A DNA stretch of 64,000 nucleotides, from NCBI RefSeq assembly GCF_963678165.1, contig NZ_OY782755.1, positions 1,736,001 through 1,800,000 on the forward strand, read 5' to 3'. The position numbers were made by a program, and so were the translations under genes. The first letter of the stretch is position 1, and each line of letters begins with the position of its first letter. This DNA is from an uncultured Acetobacteroides sp. (lineage in GTDB: Bacteria > Bacteroidota > Bacteroidia > Bacteroidales > ZOR0009). The notes below the pieces were generated by a model. The model was not told the origin of the DNA. It ran no database searches and worked only from the letters and a program-made list of their open reading frames with translations. Shown piece by piece: positions 20,591-29,454 of this stretch.

Positions 20591-21805
20591 ATGAAAATTC
20601 CATTTTCACTTCCGGTCATCGATGATGATGTTGTAAAAGAGATGCAAGATACTTTAACCAATACAGGTTGGTTAACAACGGGGCCAAAAGCAAGGGCACT
20701 TGAGGAAGAAATTAAAAAGTTTTGTAATGCTAGCGAGGTGCTTTGCGTTAACTCTTGGACTTCTGGTGCAATGCTTATGCTCCGTTGGTTTGGGGTTGGC
20801 TATGGCGATGAAGTAATTATTCCAGCCTATACCTATAGTGCAACAGCTCTTTGTGCATTGAATATGGGGGCAACGCCTGTGATGGTTGATGTTAAGGACG
20901 ATTTTACAATTGATGAATCGAAGTTAAAGTCTGCCATTACTTCTAAAACAAAGGCAATCCTCCCTGTTGATATTGGCGGTTGGCCTTGCGATTATATTGC
21001 AATAAAAAGAGTGCTAGAGGATAAAGAAATAAAATGCCTATTTGCACCTTCGAATCCTACTCAAGAAAAGTTGGGCAGAATACTTGTTATTTCGGATGCG
21101 GCTCACTCTTTAGGTGCAACCTTCGATGGTGTTGAAAGTGGGCTTCTTTCGGATGTAACTGTATTTTCTCTTCATTCTGTAAAGAATATTACAACAGGAG
21201 AGGGAGGAGCTATAGTCTTAAATCTTCCAAAACAATTCGATCAGGCTAACGAATTGACATATTTAAGGGCTCTTTCACTGAATGGTCAAAATAAAAGTGC
21301 ATTCGAAAAGAATCAGCCTGGAGCATGGCGATATGATATTATTGATCAAGGATTAAAGGTTAATATGCCTGATCTTTGTGCTACGGTAGGTCTTTCGCAA
21401 ATGAGAAGATATAGAAGCACTTTATTACCTGAACGAAAAGAGATTTTCAACTATTATGTTGAAAAATTATCCCAATACGATTGGGCTATTATCCCTCCGC
21501 ATAAAGATAATATAAGGGAATCTTCTTATCATCTTTTTCTGCTAAGAGTAAAGAATTTTTCGGAGGAACAACGTGATAGAATGATACAAATCATTAGTGA
21601 AAGTGGTGTGGGTGTAAATGTTCACTACATCCCAATGGCTATGCTTACATTGTTCAAGTCAAGGGGATATGAGATAAGTAACTACCCTCAAACGTATGAG
21701 CTCTATAAGAATGAAATATCATTACCTATCTATAATGGTCTTACAAAAGAGCAATTAGATATAGTAATAGCAGCTGTTGTTGATGCGTATAATAAAGTAA
21801 TCTAA
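20591..21805 (+). CDS. DegT-family aminotransferase for a UDP-4-keto-6-deoxy-HexNAc (WcfR/PglE/PseC-like)
   Basis: This 404-residue PLP enzyme is distinct from the two 3-aminotransferases in the locus. The Schiff-base lysine is K198 in FSLHSVKNITTGEGG and D169 lies in VISDAAHSLGA. The HSxKxxTTGEGG form is typical of enzymes acting on 4-keto-6-deoxy sugars (PglE, PseC, ArnB, WcfR). It is followed 5 bases later by a CapD/PglF-like 4,6-dehydratase and then the initiating transferase, the arrangement used for AATGal or bacillosamine-type first sugars. The product would be a UDP-2-acetamido-4-amino-2,4,6-trideoxyhexose. Axial or equatorial amine placement cannot be told. Confidence 0.8.
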   Translation: MKIPFSLPVIDDDVVKEMQDTLTNTGWLTTGPKARALEEEIKKFCNASEVLCVNSWTSGAMLMLRWFGVGYGDEVIIPAYTYSATALCALNMGATPVMVDVKDDFTIDESKLKSAITSKTKAILPVDIGGWPCDYIAIKRVLEDKEIKCLFAPSNPTQEKLGRILVISDAAHSLGATFDGVESGLLSDVTVFSLHSVKNITTGEGGAIVLNLPKQFDQANELTYLRALSLNGQNKSAFEKNQPGAWRYDIIDQGLKVNMPDLCATVGLSQMRRYRSTLLPERKEIFNYYVEKLSQYDWAIIPPHKDNIRESSYHLFLLRVKNFSEEQRDRMIQIISESGVGVNVHYIPMAMLTLFKSRGYEISNYPQTYELYKNEISLPIYNGLTKEQLDIVIAAVVDAYNKVI

Positions 21806-21810
21806 TAGCA

Positions 21811-23019
21811 ATGATAAACGTTAGCAAGTTTATATCCGAAAACATCACGAAAAGAGATCGTAGTATGTTTTTGGCAGATCTTGAAAAAAATCACGATCTG
21901 CTTATAAATGAAATTAAGGATAAATCTGTATTGGTAATTGGTGGTGCTGGAACTATTGGATCATCATATATCCGTGCCTTACTAAAATATGAACCATCGA
22001 AACTTTATGTTTTTGATGTAAACGAGAACGGACTAACTGAGCTTACTCGCGATCTTCGCAGCACTTATGGCTTGAAGGTGCCTGATGACTATAAAACCTA
22101 TCCAATTAACTTCTCAGATCCTATCTTTGAAAAGATATTCAGGAGGGAAGGACCATTTGATATTGTAGCCAATTTTGCTGCTCATAAGCATGTACGTAGT
22201 GAGAAGGATATTTATTCAGTTCAAGCGTTAATTGAGAATAATGTAATTAAGGCTCGGAGATTGCTTGATCTATTGGTGGAGTTTCCTCCAAAGCATTTCT
22301 TCTGTGTTTCTACTGATAAAGCAGCTAATCCTGTTAATATAATGGGTGGCAGTAAGAAAATTATGGAAGAGGTTATAATGGCTTACTCCATAAAATATCC
22401 TATTACAACTGCACGTTTTGCCAATGTCGCTTTTTCGAATGGTAGCCTACTAGCTGGGTTTATTGATAGGTTAATGAAATCTCAGCCCTTTTCTTCACCA
22501 TCGGATGTTAAGCGCTACTTCGTTTCCCCCGAGGAATCGGGACAAATTTGTTTAATGGCATGTGTTTTGGGTAAGAGTGGAGATATTTTCTTCCCAAAGT
22601 TGACCAACGAGCAGATGATGACCTTTTCTAATATTGCTGATAAGTTTCTTGTTTCGCTAGGTTATGAACCTGATTACTGCAAATCGGAAGAAGAAGCACG
22701 CAAAAAGGCATTAGATTTAAATGGCAAGATAAAAAAATACCCGGTTTATTACTTTAAATCTGACACATCAGGCGAAAAGTCGTTTGAAGAATTTTTTACA
22801 GAAGAGGAGATTGTGGATAATTCATCATTCAAGGCTCTTGGTATAGTGAAGAATGCTCCAAAAAGGAATTTTGAGGCAATAGACTCTATTATAGACGGCT
22901 TAAATACGGTATTTACTAAACCTGATTTAAAAAAGGAGGATGTTGTGGCAGAAATGTCAAAATTCCTTCCAAATTTTCATCATATTGAAACGGGTAAAAA
23001 CCTAGACCAAAAAATGTAA
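21811..23019 (+). CDS. UDP-GlcNAc 4,6-dehydratase-like SDR (CapD/PglF soluble type)
   Basis: This 402-residue extended short-chain dehydrogenase has a nucleotide-binding GGAGTIGSSY near residue 44, FAAHKHV, and the active-site block STDKAANPVNIMGGSKK. In that block Met replaces the usual Tyr of YxxxK, as in CapD, WbpM and PglF dehydratases. Unlike WbpM or PglF it lacks N-terminal membrane helices, so it is a soluble short form. It forms the 4-keto-6-deoxy intermediate used by the aminotransferase encoded 5 bases upstream. A C-terminal extension of about 100 residues after the SDR core (YFKSDTSGEKSFEEFF) is also seen in other soluble members. Confidence 0.82.
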   Translation: MINVSKFISENITKRDRSMFLADLEKNHDLLINEIKDKSVLVIGGAGTIGSSYIRALLKYEPSKLYVFDVNENGLTELTRDLRSTYGLKVPDDYKTYPINFSDPIFEKIFRREGPFDIVANFAAHKHVRSEKDIYSVQALIENNVIKARRLLDLLVEFPPKHFFCVSTDKAANPVNIMGGSKKIMEEVIMAYSIKYPITTARFANVAFSNGSLLAGFIDRLMKSQPFSSPSDVKRYFVSPEESGQICLMACVLGKSGDIFFPKLTNEQMMTFSNIADKFLVSLGYEPDYCKSEEEARKKALDLNGKIKKYPVYYFKSDTSGEKSFEEFFTEEEIVDNSSFKALGIVKNAPKRNFEAIDSIIDGLNTVFTKPDLKKEDVVAEMSKFLPNFHHIETGKNLDQKM

Positions 23020-23051
23020 ATTGTGATGATGTGTTGCAGAATTTTATAATT

Positions 23052-23079
23052 CACGCATCACGCATCACGCATCACGCAT
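23052..23079 (+). repeat. Four tandem copies of a 7-base unit before the initiating transferase
   Basis: The unit cacgcat is repeated four times without interruption, ending 5 bases before the ATG of the phosphoglycosyl transferase. It occupies the place of a ribosome binding site. The same word occurs singly in other spacers of this chromosome, for example near 25100, so it may be part of the spacer repeat family rather than a dedicated switch. Confidence 0.8.
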
Positions 23080-23084
23080 AATAT

Positions 23085-23753
23085 ATGTATCTATTACTTA
23101 AGCGCCTTATAGATTTTATAGTAACATTTGTTGCTTTACTAGTATTGTCACCTATTTTGATACCTATTTGTATTGTACTTTTACTTACAGGTGAGCATGA
23201 AGTGTTCTACCTTCAAAAAAGAGTGGGATATAAAAACAAGCGTTTTCAAATATGGAAGTTTGCAACCATGTTAAAGAATAGTCCAAATATGGGGACTGGG
23301 AGTCTAACATTACGTGGTGATTCTCGTGTTTTACCAATGGGTAAATTCCTTCGTAAAACGAAGATTAACGAATTACCTCAAATAGTAAATGTGCTTATTG
23401 GGAATATGTCCTTAGTTGGTCCTCGTCCTCAAATGGAGGTTGACTTTTATAGATATTCAGAGCATATTCAGGAGATAATATATAATGCAAAACCAGGAAT
23501 AACAGGCATTGGTTCTATTGTTTTTCGAGACGAAGAGAAAATACTAAGCGAATCAATGATGGATGCAACAGAATGCTATATTAAGCAGATTGCACCATAT
23601 AAAGGTAAGCTGGAAGAGTGGTATTTAGAGAATAGATCGCTATATGTTGATCTTGTATTGATATTCTTAACCGCGTGGGTAATTGTATTTCCCGAAAGTA
23701 ATTTGCAGTATAAGTTGCTAAGTAATTTGCCGGATAAACCGAAGTTTTACTAA
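23085..23753 (+). CDS. Initiating sugar-1-phosphate transferase (small monotopic PGT, PglC/WcfS-like)
   Basis: This 222-residue bacterial sugar transferase has one N-terminal hydrophobic segment (FIVTFVALLVLSPILIPICI). The family core follows: KRVGYKNKRFQIWKFATM, GDSRVLPMGKFLRKTKINEL, SLVGPRPQ, and KPGITGIGS. It lacks the N-terminal multi-helix region of WbaP/WcaJ and is therefore a short PglC/WcfS-type enzyme. These enzymes transfer a HexNAc-1-phosphate, often a 4-amino or 4-acetamido trideoxy sugar, to undecaprenyl phosphate. Position straight after the matching dehydratase/aminotransferase pair suggests that sugar starts the repeat unit. Confidence 0.88.
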   Translation: MYLLLKRLIDFIVTFVALLVLSPILIPICIVLLLTGEHEVFYLQKRVGYKNKRFQIWKFATMLKNSPNMGTGSLTLRGDSRVLPMGKFLRKTKINELPQIVNVLIGNMSLVGPRPQMEVDFYRYSEHIQEIIYNAKPGITGIGSIVFRDEEKILSESMMDATECYIKQIAPYKGKLEEWYLENRSLYVDLVLIFLTAWVIVFPESNLQYKLLSNLPDKPKFY

Positions 23754-23767
23754 AAAAATTAAATATT

Positions 23768-24964
23768 ATGGATATATTAATCACAGGTGCTGCTGGCTTT
23801 ATCGGCGCTAATTTTGTAAAGTATATGCTTAAGAAGCATAACGATACAACCTTAATAATTCTAGATAAGCTTACCTATGCAGGAAATTTGGGAACCATAA
23901 AGGAGGAGTTAAAAGACCCTAGAGTGAAGTTTATTAAGGGAGATATTGGTAATGCAGAACTGGTAGGCCATTTGTTTGCAGAATACAATATCGACTATGT
24001 GGTGAACTTTGCAGCTGAGAGCCATGTGGATAGGAGTATTACCCATCCACAAATATTTTTGGAGACCAATATATTGGGAACTCAGAACTTGTTGGAGTGC
24101 GCTAAGCGAGCATGGGGTACTGGTAAAGATGCAAATGGCTATCCTACCTATAAAGTAGATAAAAAGTTTCTACAAGTTTCTACCGATGAGGTTTATGGTT
24201 CGTTGAGTAAGGATTATACCGAGCCACAGGCACTGGTAATAGAGGATGAAGCTGTAAAGGCAGTAGTAAAAGGTCGTGATAATCTTCAGACCTATGGTAA
24301 AAAGTTTTTTACAGAAACAACGCCACTAGATCCTCGATCTCCCTATTCAGCCTCAAAAACAAGCGCCGATCTATTTGTTATTGCTTATCACGAAACCTAC
24401 AAGTTTCCTATTAATATCACCCGTTGTTCTAACAACTATGGTCCATACCATTTCCCCGAGAAGCTAATACCTCTTATAATTAAGAATATTCTGGAAGGAA
24501 AGAAACTCCCAGTTTATGGAAAGGGTGATAACGTAAGGGATTGGCTATATGTAGAGGATCATGCAAAGGCTATAGATAATGTTCTTTTCAAGGGTAAGGT
24601 AGGCGAGATTTACAACGTTGGGGGGTTTAACGAGGAGCAGAACATCAATATTGTAAAACTTACCATCGATACTATTGCTCGCTTAATGTGTGAGGAGCCA
24701 AAGTATCAAAGTGTGCTTAAAACCGATCTTAGCAATATTAGCTACGATTTGATTACCTACGTGTCCGATCGTTTAGGGCACGATATGCGCTATGCTATCG
24801 ACCCAAGCAAGATTGCCCGCGAGTTGGGATGGTATCCAGAAACCCCATTTACAGTTGGTATAGAGAAGACAATTCGTTGGTACCTCGAAAATCAGGATTG
24901 GGTAGAAGAAGTTGCCAGCGGAGATTACCAGAAGTACTATGAGCAGATGTACGGTAGTAGATAG
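23768..24964 (+). CDS. rfbB: dTDP-glucose 4,6-dehydratase
   Basis: This 398-residue extended SDR makes dTDP-4-keto-6-deoxyglucose. Visible are GAAGFIGANF at the N-terminus, NFAAESHVDRSI, STDEVYGSL, and the catalytic YSASK in PYSASKTSADLF. The SRCSNNYGP-like segment reads TRCSNNYGPYHFPEKLIP. The protein is longer than the roughly 350 residues of enterobacterial RmlB because of an insertion around residues 155-190, a form common in Bacteroidota. Its product feeds the FdtA/FdtB-type genes at 10.4-13.0 kb. No rmlC or rmlD is present in the window, so rhamnose is not the obvious product here. Confidence 0.93.
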   Translation: MDILITGAAGFIGANFVKYMLKKHNDTTLIILDKLTYAGNLGTIKEELKDPRVKFIKGDIGNAELVGHLFAEYNIDYVVNFAAESHVDRSITHPQIFLETNILGTQNLLECAKRAWGTGKDANGYPTYKVDKKFLQVSTDEVYGSLSKDYTEPQALVIEDEAVKAVVKGRDNLQTYGKKFFTETTPLDPRSPYSASKTSADLFVIAYHETYKFPINITRCSNNYGPYHFPEKLIPLIIKNILEGKKLPVYGKGDNVRDWLYVEDHAKAIDNVLFKGKVGEIYNVGGFNEEQNINIVKLTIDTIARLMCEEPKYQSVLKTDLSNISYDLITYVSDRLGHDMRYAIDPSKIARELGWYPETPFTVGIEKTIRWYLENQDWVEEVASGDYQKYYEQMYGSR

Positions 24965-25198
24965 TATCAAGATTCACGATAACAAGTATCAAGACGAAGA
25001 ACATGAAAAATGAAATGATGAAAAATTGGGACATATCGCAAGTCTCCCCTCATGGTTTTCGCGTTTCGCGTTACTGATCATGATTTTCGACTCACTGTTC
25101 ACGCATCACGAAATATATCTCAGTGACCTCTGTGTTTTCTGAGTATCTGTGTTGAAAAATCTAACATCTAACGTCTCAAATCTAATATCTATTTTATA
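24965..25198. repeat. Spacer with degenerate word repeats between rfbB and rfbA
   Basis: No gene is seen. The text consists of imperfect iterations of words such as ttcacg, caagtatcaagacgaag, cgcgtttcgcg, and aatctaacatctaacgtctcaaatc-like lists, matching spacers elsewhere in the chromosomal part. Confidence 0.5.
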
Positions 25199-26064
25199 AT
25201 GAAAGGCATCGTTTTAGCAGGTGGTAGTACCCCGCAACACAATCAATATACAAGCAGCTGTTGCCTATTTTCGACAAACCTATGGTTTATTATCCAATAT
25301 CAACGCTGATGTTGGCTGGTATTAAGGATATACTTATTATTTCTACGCCACAGGATACTCCCCATTTTCATAATTTACTTGGAGATGGTAGCCGTTTTGG
25401 TGTGAATTTTCAGTATAAGGTTCAGCCATCGCCTGATGGTTTGGCGCAGGCTTTTATTCTCGGTGAAGAATTTATTGGTGATGATGATGTTTGTCTTGTT
25501 CTTGGCGATAATATCTTCTACGGCTATGGCTTAAGCGGTATGCTACAGCGCAGCGTAGAGGTGGTGGGGAAGGAGCGTAAGAACGTAGTATTTGTCTACT
25601 ACGTAAATGACCCAGAGCGTTACGGTGTAGTTGATTTCGACAGCACAGGTAAGGTGCTTAGCCTAGAGGAAAAGCCTAAAGAGCCTAAGAGTAACTATGC
25701 GGTTGTTGGTCTTTACTTCTATACTAACGATGTAGTAGAGGTTACAAAAAACGTAAAGCCATCAGCCCGTGGCGAATTAGAAATAACCTCGGTTAACTAG
25801 GAATTTCTTAATAGAGAAGAACTCAATGTTGAGTTGATGGGCCGTGGTTTTGCCTGGTTGGATACAGGTACTCACGAGAGCATGCTCGCCGCTAGCCAGT
25901 TTATTCACACCATCGAAAGCCGACAAGGATTAAAGATTGCCTGCTTGGAAGAAATTGCCTTTAAAAAAGGATATATTACTGCAGATAAGGTTCGCGAACT
26001 AGCAGCACCTATGGCAAAGAACCAGTATGGACAGTATTTGCTGAAATTAGTGAACAGAAGTTAG
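25199..26064 (+). pseudogene. rfbA: Broken glucose-1-phosphate thymidylyltransferase gene
   Basis: The reading begins [10 protein letters not shown] at 25199, then loses frame. Reading resumes in another frame as [18 protein letters not shown]. By comparison with the family signature GGSGTRLYP, about 13 bases coding for the nucleotide-binding GTRL part are missing near 25228. A second lesion is an in-frame TAG at 25798, where the family has an arginine or similar residue ([22 protein letters not shown]). After it the homology continues to the natural end ([22 protein letters not shown]). Two independent defects make loss of function likely and a single sequencing error unlikely. A functional copy elsewhere would be required for dTDP sugars. 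Confidence 0.88.
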
Positions 26065-26611
26065 TGGGAGGTAATCATTTAATAGCAGAGTCTGGATTTG
26101 TAAATGTCTTTACTATGAAGAATGCAATAGTGGTTTTCACTACCAATCTTAAGATATAGAATGGCCCGAAATAGGGATGTAGTTAAACCTTTCGGATAAG
26201 GATTTAATACAGCCTAAGATAGTTTGCGCACAGTGTTATTAGAACGCTGATATTATAGATTGCACAGATATTCACAGAATGAGCCGCAATGTTGCGGCTC
26301 ATTCTGTATGCTGTATATCCACAAATACGCACAAATATTCACGAATGGTTGGTTGTAGGTGTTTAGTTATTTGTGAAAATTAGTGCCCTACTTAGAGGTC
26401 TTGGTGGATAAATGACCTGCGGATATTAACCACAATGTTCTCAAAGGACAACACAAAGAACGCTATTCTAAGAATCTGTGCCTATCCGTTAAATCAGTAA
26501 AACAGAGCCCCGTTTTTTCATTTTTCATTTATATGAGTAGTTTTGTCAGTTGATTAGTTTTATTACGTTTTAGTGAGCGAATTTTTTCCTCACAAAAAGT
26601 TTATTTGAAAT
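26065..26611. other. Non-coding spacer between rfbA remnant and gmd, with a perfect palindrome
   Basis: No coding frame is convincing over 547 bases. The spacer contains a perfect 14-bp stem around a 2-base centre at 26276-26305 (agaatgagccgcaa and its reverse complement). It also has the typical degenerate chromosome spacer words (cacaaatacgcacaaatattcacg). No remnant of rfbC or rfbD is recognisable. The palindrome is not followed by a T-run, so it is not a simple intrinsic terminator. Confidence 0.55.
26542..26571 (+). promoter_or_regulatory. Possible Bacteroidota-type promoter for gmd
   Basis: TTTG at 26542-26545 and TACGTTTT at 26564-26571 are separated by 18 bases. They approach the Bacteroides consensus TTTG-N19-21-TAnnTTTG with one mismatch in the -7 element, 40 bases before the gmd start. 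Confidence 0.35.
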
Positions 26612-27769
26612 ATGAGTAAAGTTGCATTAATCACCGGAGTTACAGGTCAAGATGGTGCCTATCTATCGGAATACCTATTAAAGAAAGGATACGTTGTACA
26701 TGGCATTAAGCGTAGATCGTCGTTGTTTAATACCGATAGAATCGACCATATCTACCAGGATCCACATGTGGAGAATCGTAACTTTATCCTACACTATGGC
26801 GATTTGACCGATAGCATGAACATTACCCGTATCATTCAAGAGGTTCAGCCCGATGAGATATACAACCTTGCAGCAATGAGCCACGTGCATGTTAGCTTCG
26901 AGACTCCCGAATATGTAGGTAATGCCGATGGCTTAGGAACGCTTCGTATTTTAGAGGCTGTTCGCCTACTTGGATTGGCAAAAAAAACAAGAATATACCA
27001 GGCTTCTACTTCTGAGCTGTACGGTTTAGTTCAGGCGGTGCCTCAAAGCGAGTCTACTCCATTTTACCCCCGTTCGCCTTATGCTGTTGCAAAGCTTTAC
27101 GGCTACTGGATTACGGTAAACTACCGCGAGGCATACAAGATGCATGCAAGCAATGGTATTCTCTTTAACCACGAGTCGCCAATACGTGGTGAAACCTTTG
27201 TTACCCGTAAGGTAACCCGTGCCATGAGCCGTATTGCGCTGGGTATGCAGGATAATATGTTTATGGGTAACCTTAGCTCGCAGCGCGACTGGGGGCATGC
27301 AAAGGATTACATTCGAGCAATGTACCTGATACTACAACAGGATGAACCTAGCGATTACGTTATTGCTACTGGAATAACCACCTCCATTCGCGAATTTATT
27401 AAGCTGGCTGGGAATGAAGTTGGCTTAACCATCGATTTTCGTGGCGAAGGCGCTAACGAAACTGGACATGTTGTTGCCGTAGACGAGGCTCTGTTTGTTG
27501 AGCGTGTTGGTGAAAAGTACCTAGAGGCAATGAAGCAGCGTATTGCTAATCAGGAGCAGGTTGTAGGTGTCGATCCTCAATACTTCCGTCCAACCGAGGT
27601 TGATTTGCTTATTGGCGATCCTACTAAATCTAAGACAGTACTTGGCTGGGAGCCAAAGTATGACTTAAAGGGATTAGTGGAAGATATGATGCAGTCAGAT
27701 ATCAAGCTTTTCAAGAAGGATGACTACCTTAAGGAAGGTGGATATCAGGTGATGAGCTACTTTGAGTAA
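26612..27769 (+). CDS. gmd: GDP-mannose 4,6-dehydratase
   Basis: This 385-residue SDR converts GDP-D-mannose to GDP-4-keto-6-deoxymannose. The N-terminal [15 protein letters not shown] is diagnostic, with [28 protein letters not shown] and the catalytic YAVAK in [30 protein letters not shown] and [10 protein letters not shown] follow as expected. It forms the GDP-L-fucose branch with fcl (28.2 kb) and manC (29.5 kb). A small GxxExxY gene has been inserted between gmd and fcl. A phosphomannomutase and fucosyltransferase are not in the window. Confidence 0.96.
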   Translation: MSKVALITGVTGQDGAYLSEYLLKKGYVVHGIKRRSSLFNTDRIDHIYQDPHVENRNFILHYGDLTDSMNITRIIQEVQPDEIYNLAAMSHVHVSFETPEYVGNADGLGTLRILEAVRLLGLAKKTRIYQASTSELYGLVQAVPQSESTPFYPRSPYAVAKLYGYWITVNYREAYKMHASNGILFNHESPIRGETFVTRKVTRAMSRIALGMQDNMFMGNLSSQRDWGHAKDYIRAMYLILQQDEPSDYVIATGITTSIREFIKLAGNEVGLTIDFRGEGANETGHVVAVDEALFVERVGEKYLEAMKQRIANQEQVVGVDPQYFRPTEVDLLIGDPTKSKTVLGWEPKYDLKGLVEDMMQSDIKLFKKDDYLKEGGYQVMSYFE

Positions 27770-27820
27770 TAGATCACTAATTACACTAATTAAGGTGAAT
27801 TGCGCGAATTTCTAAAAGGT

Positions 27821-28201
27821 ATGGCAGATGTACTATACAAGGAGGTAAGCTACAAGATTATCGGCGCATGTATGAAGGTGTATCGTACGCTTGGGGCTGG
27901 ATTTCTTGAGGCTGTATATCAGGCTGCTTTGGTAGAGGAGTTTGCGGCTCAAAATATACTGTTTAGTTCACAGGTGAAGTTGCCTGTTTTCTATGAGGGT
28001 GAAGTACTTGAAAAATATCATGTTGCAGACTTTATTTGCTACGATAAAATTGTAGTAGAAATTAAGTCTGCAACTTTCATTTCCGATCCTCATGAAAAAC
28101 AGCTAATCAACTATCTTAAAGCAACAGGAAAGGAACTTGGTATGCTTGTAAATTTTGGAGCGAAGTCCCTACAATACAAGAGAGCCGTTAATTCGAAATA
28201 A
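27821..28201 (+). CDS. GxxExxY family protein
   Basis: This 126-residue protein of the GxxExxY family carries the name motif in GAGFLEAVYQAAL, followed by VKLPVFYEGEVLEKYHVADF and VVEIKSA. The D...E-x-K arrangement resembles a PD-(D/E)xK nuclease core, and that relation is inferred from the family, not proven. The function is unknown. Like the four-helix-bundle gene at 1.2 kb it stands alone among polysaccharide genes, bordered by repeat-like aattcgt/acactaatt words. ATG 27821 is chosen, 21 bases after a TTG alternative. Confidence 0.85.
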   Translation: MADVLYKEVSYKIIGACMKVYRTLGAGFLEAVYQAALVEEFAAQNILFSSQVKLPVFYEGEVLEKYHVADFICYDKIVVEIKSATFISDPHEKQLINYLKATGKELGMLVNFGAKSLQYKRAVNSK

Positions 28202-28241
28202 TTTTGTGTAATTCGTCATAATTCGTGAAATCAAAAATATA

Positions 28242-29339
28242 ATGAAAAAGGAATCTAAAATATACGTTGCTGGTCATAAGGGGCTTGTGGGGTCTGCTAT
28301 TTGGAAGAACTTGCTGGCTAAAGGTTATACGAATCTTATTGGCCGCATCTCTTCGGAACTCGATTTGCGCGATCAGAAAGCGGTTGAGGAATTTTTTGCT
28401 ACAGAGAAGCCCGAGTATGTGTTTCTTGCAGCGGCTAAGGTTGGTGGAATTATGGCAAATAGTATTTACCGTGCCGATTTTATCTACCAGAATCTGCAGA
28501 TACAGAATAATATCATTCACAATGCGTACGTACATGGTGTGAAGAAACTGCTATTCCTTGGTAGCACCTGTATATACCCTCGCGATGCTCAGCAACCCAT
28601 GAAGGAAGCCGAACTGCTGACATCACCATTGGAGTATACCAACGAACCCTATGCCATTGCAAAGATTGCAGGCATAAAGATGTGCGAGAGCTACAATCTG
28701 CAGTACGGAACCAACTATATAGCGGTAATGCCAACCAACCTATACGGTCCGAACGACAACTTCGATTTGGAGAAGTCGCACGTGCTGCCCGCTATGATTC
28801 GTAAAATGCACCTCGGTAAGTGTCTTTTCGATAACAACTGGGATGCATTGCGCGAAGACCTGAACAGACGTCCAGTTGAAGGTGTAAACGGTAGCTCTTC
28901 TGAGCAGGAAATCCTTACCATCCTAGATAAGTATGGGATTAAGCACTCGAATGGATGCACCGTAGAACTATGGGGAACTGGAGCTCCTTTGAGAGAGTTT
29001 CTTTGGAGTGAGGAGATGGCTGATGCTAGCGTTTTCTGTATGGAGAATGTCAATTTCGACGATTTAGTTCGTGAAATTCGCACTAGCTCGCCCAATTCGC
29101 AGGAAATACGAAACACGCACATCAACATAGGAACTGGGAAGGAGATTACAATTAAAAAATTGGCCTACCGCATAAGGGAGGTTGTGGGCTTTGGTGGTCA
29201 GATTGCCTTTAACTCCGATAAGCCCGATGGAACCATGCGTAAACTTACCGATCCATCTAAGCTGCATTCCTTGGGCTGGCATCACAAGATAGAGATTGAG
29301 GATGGCGTTAAGATGATGTACGATTGGTATATCTCTTAA
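28242..29339 (+). CDS. fcl: GDP-L-fucose synthase
   Basis: This 365-residue SDR performs 3,5-epimerisation and 4-reduction of GDP-4-keto-6-deoxymannose to GDP-L-fucose with NADPH. Family markers are GHKGLVGSAI at the N-terminus, LDLRDQKAVEEFF, AAKVGGIMAN, LGSTCIYPRDAQQPM and the catalytic YAIAK in NEPYAIAKIAGIKMCE. An insertion at about residues 205-235 (NRRPVEGVNG onward) makes it longer than the E. coli enzyme of about 320 residues. This longer form is common in Bacteroidota. A hairpin with T-rich tail follows the stop codon. Confidence 0.95.
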   Translation: MKKESKIYVAGHKGLVGSAIWKNLLAKGYTNLIGRISSELDLRDQKAVEEFFATEKPEYVFLAAAKVGGIMANSIYRADFIYQNLQIQNNIIHNAYVHGVKKLLFLGSTCIYPRDAQQPMKEAELLTSPLEYTNEPYAIAKIAGIKMCESYNLQYGTNYIAVMPTNLYGPNDNFDLEKSHVLPAMIRKMHLGKCLFDNNWDALREDLNRRPVEGVNGSSSEQEILTILDKYGIKHSNGCTVELWGTGAPLREFLWSEEMADASVFCMENVNFDDLVREIRTSSPNSQEIRNTHINIGTGKEITIKKLAYRIREVVGFGGQIAFNSDKPDGTMRKLTDPSKLHSLGWHHKIEIEDGVKMMYDWYIS

Positions 29340-29371
29340 TCCGTAATTTGCCAGTAGATACTATACTATAT

Positions 29372-29406
29372 GAGCGCCTTTGGTTTACATGGGCGCTTCT
29401 ATTTTT
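29372..29406 (+). terminator. Probable intrinsic terminator after fcl
   Basis: The gagcgcc / ggcgctt arms (one G-T pair) enclose a 13-base loop and are followed by a T-rich run (ctattttt), 33 bases after the fcl stop. Confidence 0.6.
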
Positions 29407-29408
29407 GC

Positions 29409-29416
29409 TATCTTTG
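29409..29416 (+). promoter_or_regulatory. Possible -7 promoter element for manC
   Basis: TATCTTTG matches the Bacteroidota TAnnTTTG element, 38 bases before the manC ATG. A TTTA, 21 bases upstream, could serve as a weak -33 element inside the preceding terminator. Confidence 0.4.
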
Positions 29417-29454
29417 CTTCTCAGTTATTTTGTTATAAGTAAAAAATTATTGCT

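Noticed and set aside
23768..26064. A complete dTDP-rhamnose operon
   Set aside because: rmlC and rmlD are not found and rfbA is broken; the FdtA/FdtB-type genes point to a 3-amino sugar instead.
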